31,571 nt of DNA from the IMG/VR virus record IMGVR_UViG_3300006332_001381, positions 1 to 31,571 of that record. The stretch is one strand, 5' to 3'. This stretch comes from a virus. The stretch's first letter is position 1. Each line of letters opens with the position of its first letter. Made by a program: the position numbers and the translations under genes. Of this stretch, positions 30,795-31,571 are shown one piece after another. The notes beneath the pieces were generated by a model. The model searched no databases. It saw only the letters and a program-made list of their open reading frames with translations, and had not been told where the DNA came from.

Positions 30795-31571
30795 TTAGAA
30801 ACAGGATTCGCTGACTGGATATGTGAAGGTATCCGTTGGATAATCGATAATATTTATACCCCCTACTGGACCGAAATTATAACCATTAAAGTTATTCGGA
30901 TCGAAGGTGGGGATTGCAGTATCGTTGATTGTATAGTCAATTGGATTGACTACTGGGTTAAAGATTGTAGGATCTACGCCTGGTGGGACTTGAATTGATC
31001 CACCAGCAGGTAATACCTGAATTGGTAGTCTCTCAGTGTCATCTGGAGTTCCCTGAATCGCTACAGGACCAACACAGACTTGACCAGTGCTATAATCAAC
31101 ACTTCCTACAGAAGGATTAAGAACTAACTCAGTTTCATCCCTAGTTGTGACGAGAATTAGGTTACCCATACCATCATCTCTAATATTTACTGGTACCAAG
31201 ACCTGATTTGTCGTATTTGTCGAAATTCCAGGACTACTGATCTGTGCAGCAGTTGCACCATCGGTTAAAGTAAGATTTACCAAATCTTCAGTGTATCCAG
31301 TGGCATAAAACGTACCAGATTTAACTGTTGAGAAGGAAGGCTTACATTTTTGGTCTCCAGTGCCATCTCCATCCTTAGGACTTCCAGAATATTGAGATGG
31401 ATCATAAAGTGGGTTGCCAAAATCCAAACATTGAGTAAATACATTACCAAAAGTGAATTGATCGAGATTTTGACCCAAAGTCATTTGAGTAACATTACCA
31501 GAAATTGAAGAATCTGCATTATCGATCATAGAACCGAAATTAGATCCATCAATACGTCCATTAAACCTATT
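30795..31571 (-). CDS. 6: Baseplate wedge subunit gp6, C-terminal part (truncated by window edge)
   Basis: The frame is open to the right edge, so the start lies outside the window; the first visible codons read NRFNGRIDGSNFGSMIDNAD. The methionine at 31527-31529 is internal. The stretch RFNGRIDGSNFGSMIDNADS, then SISGNVTQMTL, matches the conserved region of T4 gp6 that carries an IDxADxSITSN-like segment. T4 gp6 forms the dimer that closes the baseplate ring around the hub. The rest is beta-rich and includes GTFYATGYTEDLVNL and DDGMGNLILV. It ends PVSESCF. The stop is 5 bases before the giant gene's ATG, and the last codons contain a late-promoter match. Identification rests on this conserved segment and on gene order. 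Confidence 0.85.
   Translation of the reverse strand, partial: NRFNGRIDGSNFGSMIDNADSSISGNVTQMTLGQNLDQFTFGNVFTQCLDFGNPLYDPSQYSGSPKDGDGTGDQKCKPSFSTVKSGTFYATGYTEDLVNLTLTDGATAAQISSPGISTNTTNQVLVPVNIRDDGMGNLILVTTRDETELVLNPSVGSVDYSTGQVCVGPVAIQGTPDDTERLPIQVLPAGGSIQVPPGVDPTIFNPVVNPIDYTINDTAIPTFDPNNFNGYNFGPVGGINIIDYPTDTFTYPVSESCF
30851..30858 (-). promoter_or_regulatory. T4-type late promoter TATAAATA upstream of the giant gene
   Basis: The minus strand reads GGTATAAATATTATCG, an exact TATAAATA, inside the last codons of gp6 (GGINII). It lies 61 bases before the giant gene's ATG. A chance match is possible because the region is AT-rich, but with the matches before the 407-residue gene and gp8 it fits a pattern of one late promoter ahead of each main unit. 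Confidence 0.6.

Noticed and set aside
31527-31529. ATG as the start of a 244-residue protein.
   Set aside because: The frame continues upstream to the window edge with conserved gp6 sequence (NRFNGRIDGSNFGS), so this methionine is internal.

Overview
The window looks like part of the late structural cluster of a marine T4-like myovirus of the cyanophage/pelagiphage type. All six genes lie on the minus strand and are packed with gaps of 5 to 35 bases. The DNA is AT-rich. I saw no tRNA, rRNA, CRISPR, integrase or insertion sequence. The assignment rests on a recognisable C-terminus of T4 baseplate wedge gp6, a recognisable gp8, a DUF4815-type structural protein and copies of the T4-type late promoter TATAAATA.

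In transcription order (right to left): the C-terminal part of gp6 (30795-31571, open at the right edge); one 23.5 kb gene for a 7,842-residue protein (7261-30789) in the place T4 uses for gp7; a 407-residue tail-fibre-like protein ending in a cupredoxin-like domain (6014-7237); a 1,374-residue mosaic protein with YHYH-like and cupredoxin-like domains (1884-6008); gp8 (316-1848); and the N-terminus of a DUF4815-type protein (1-310, open at the left edge). T4 has 6-7-8-9-10 in this region. Here the gp7 position holds the giant gene, and two extra genes sit between it and gp8.

The giant protein reads as a baseplate-anchored mosaic. A conserved N-terminus (about 1-250) and a mostly helical gp7-like part (about 645-1120) are followed by GxGY beta-repeats, a YHYH-like domain, one EF-hand loop, a probable beta-propeller, two LamG-like domains, paired carbohydrate-binding-like modules and a long array of roughly 85-110-residue units carrying a YPR motif (17 copies, about 11.2-18.3 kb), interleaved with helical segments. 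The C-terminal third holds a jelly-roll-like adhesin module and two beta modules.

The most notable signals are four. The giant gene is intact over 23.5 kb. One YPR unit sits inside a LamG domain and is 73/100 identical to a unit 3.6 kb away. Cupredoxin-like domains occur in three structural genes, two with all four type 1 copper ligands and two that have lost them. The same beta modules recur in gp8, the 1,374-residue protein and the giant protein, which suggests module exchange between neighbouring structural genes. The likely joint role is baseplate wedge assembly plus surface adhesion or host recognition; the adhesion part is inference.
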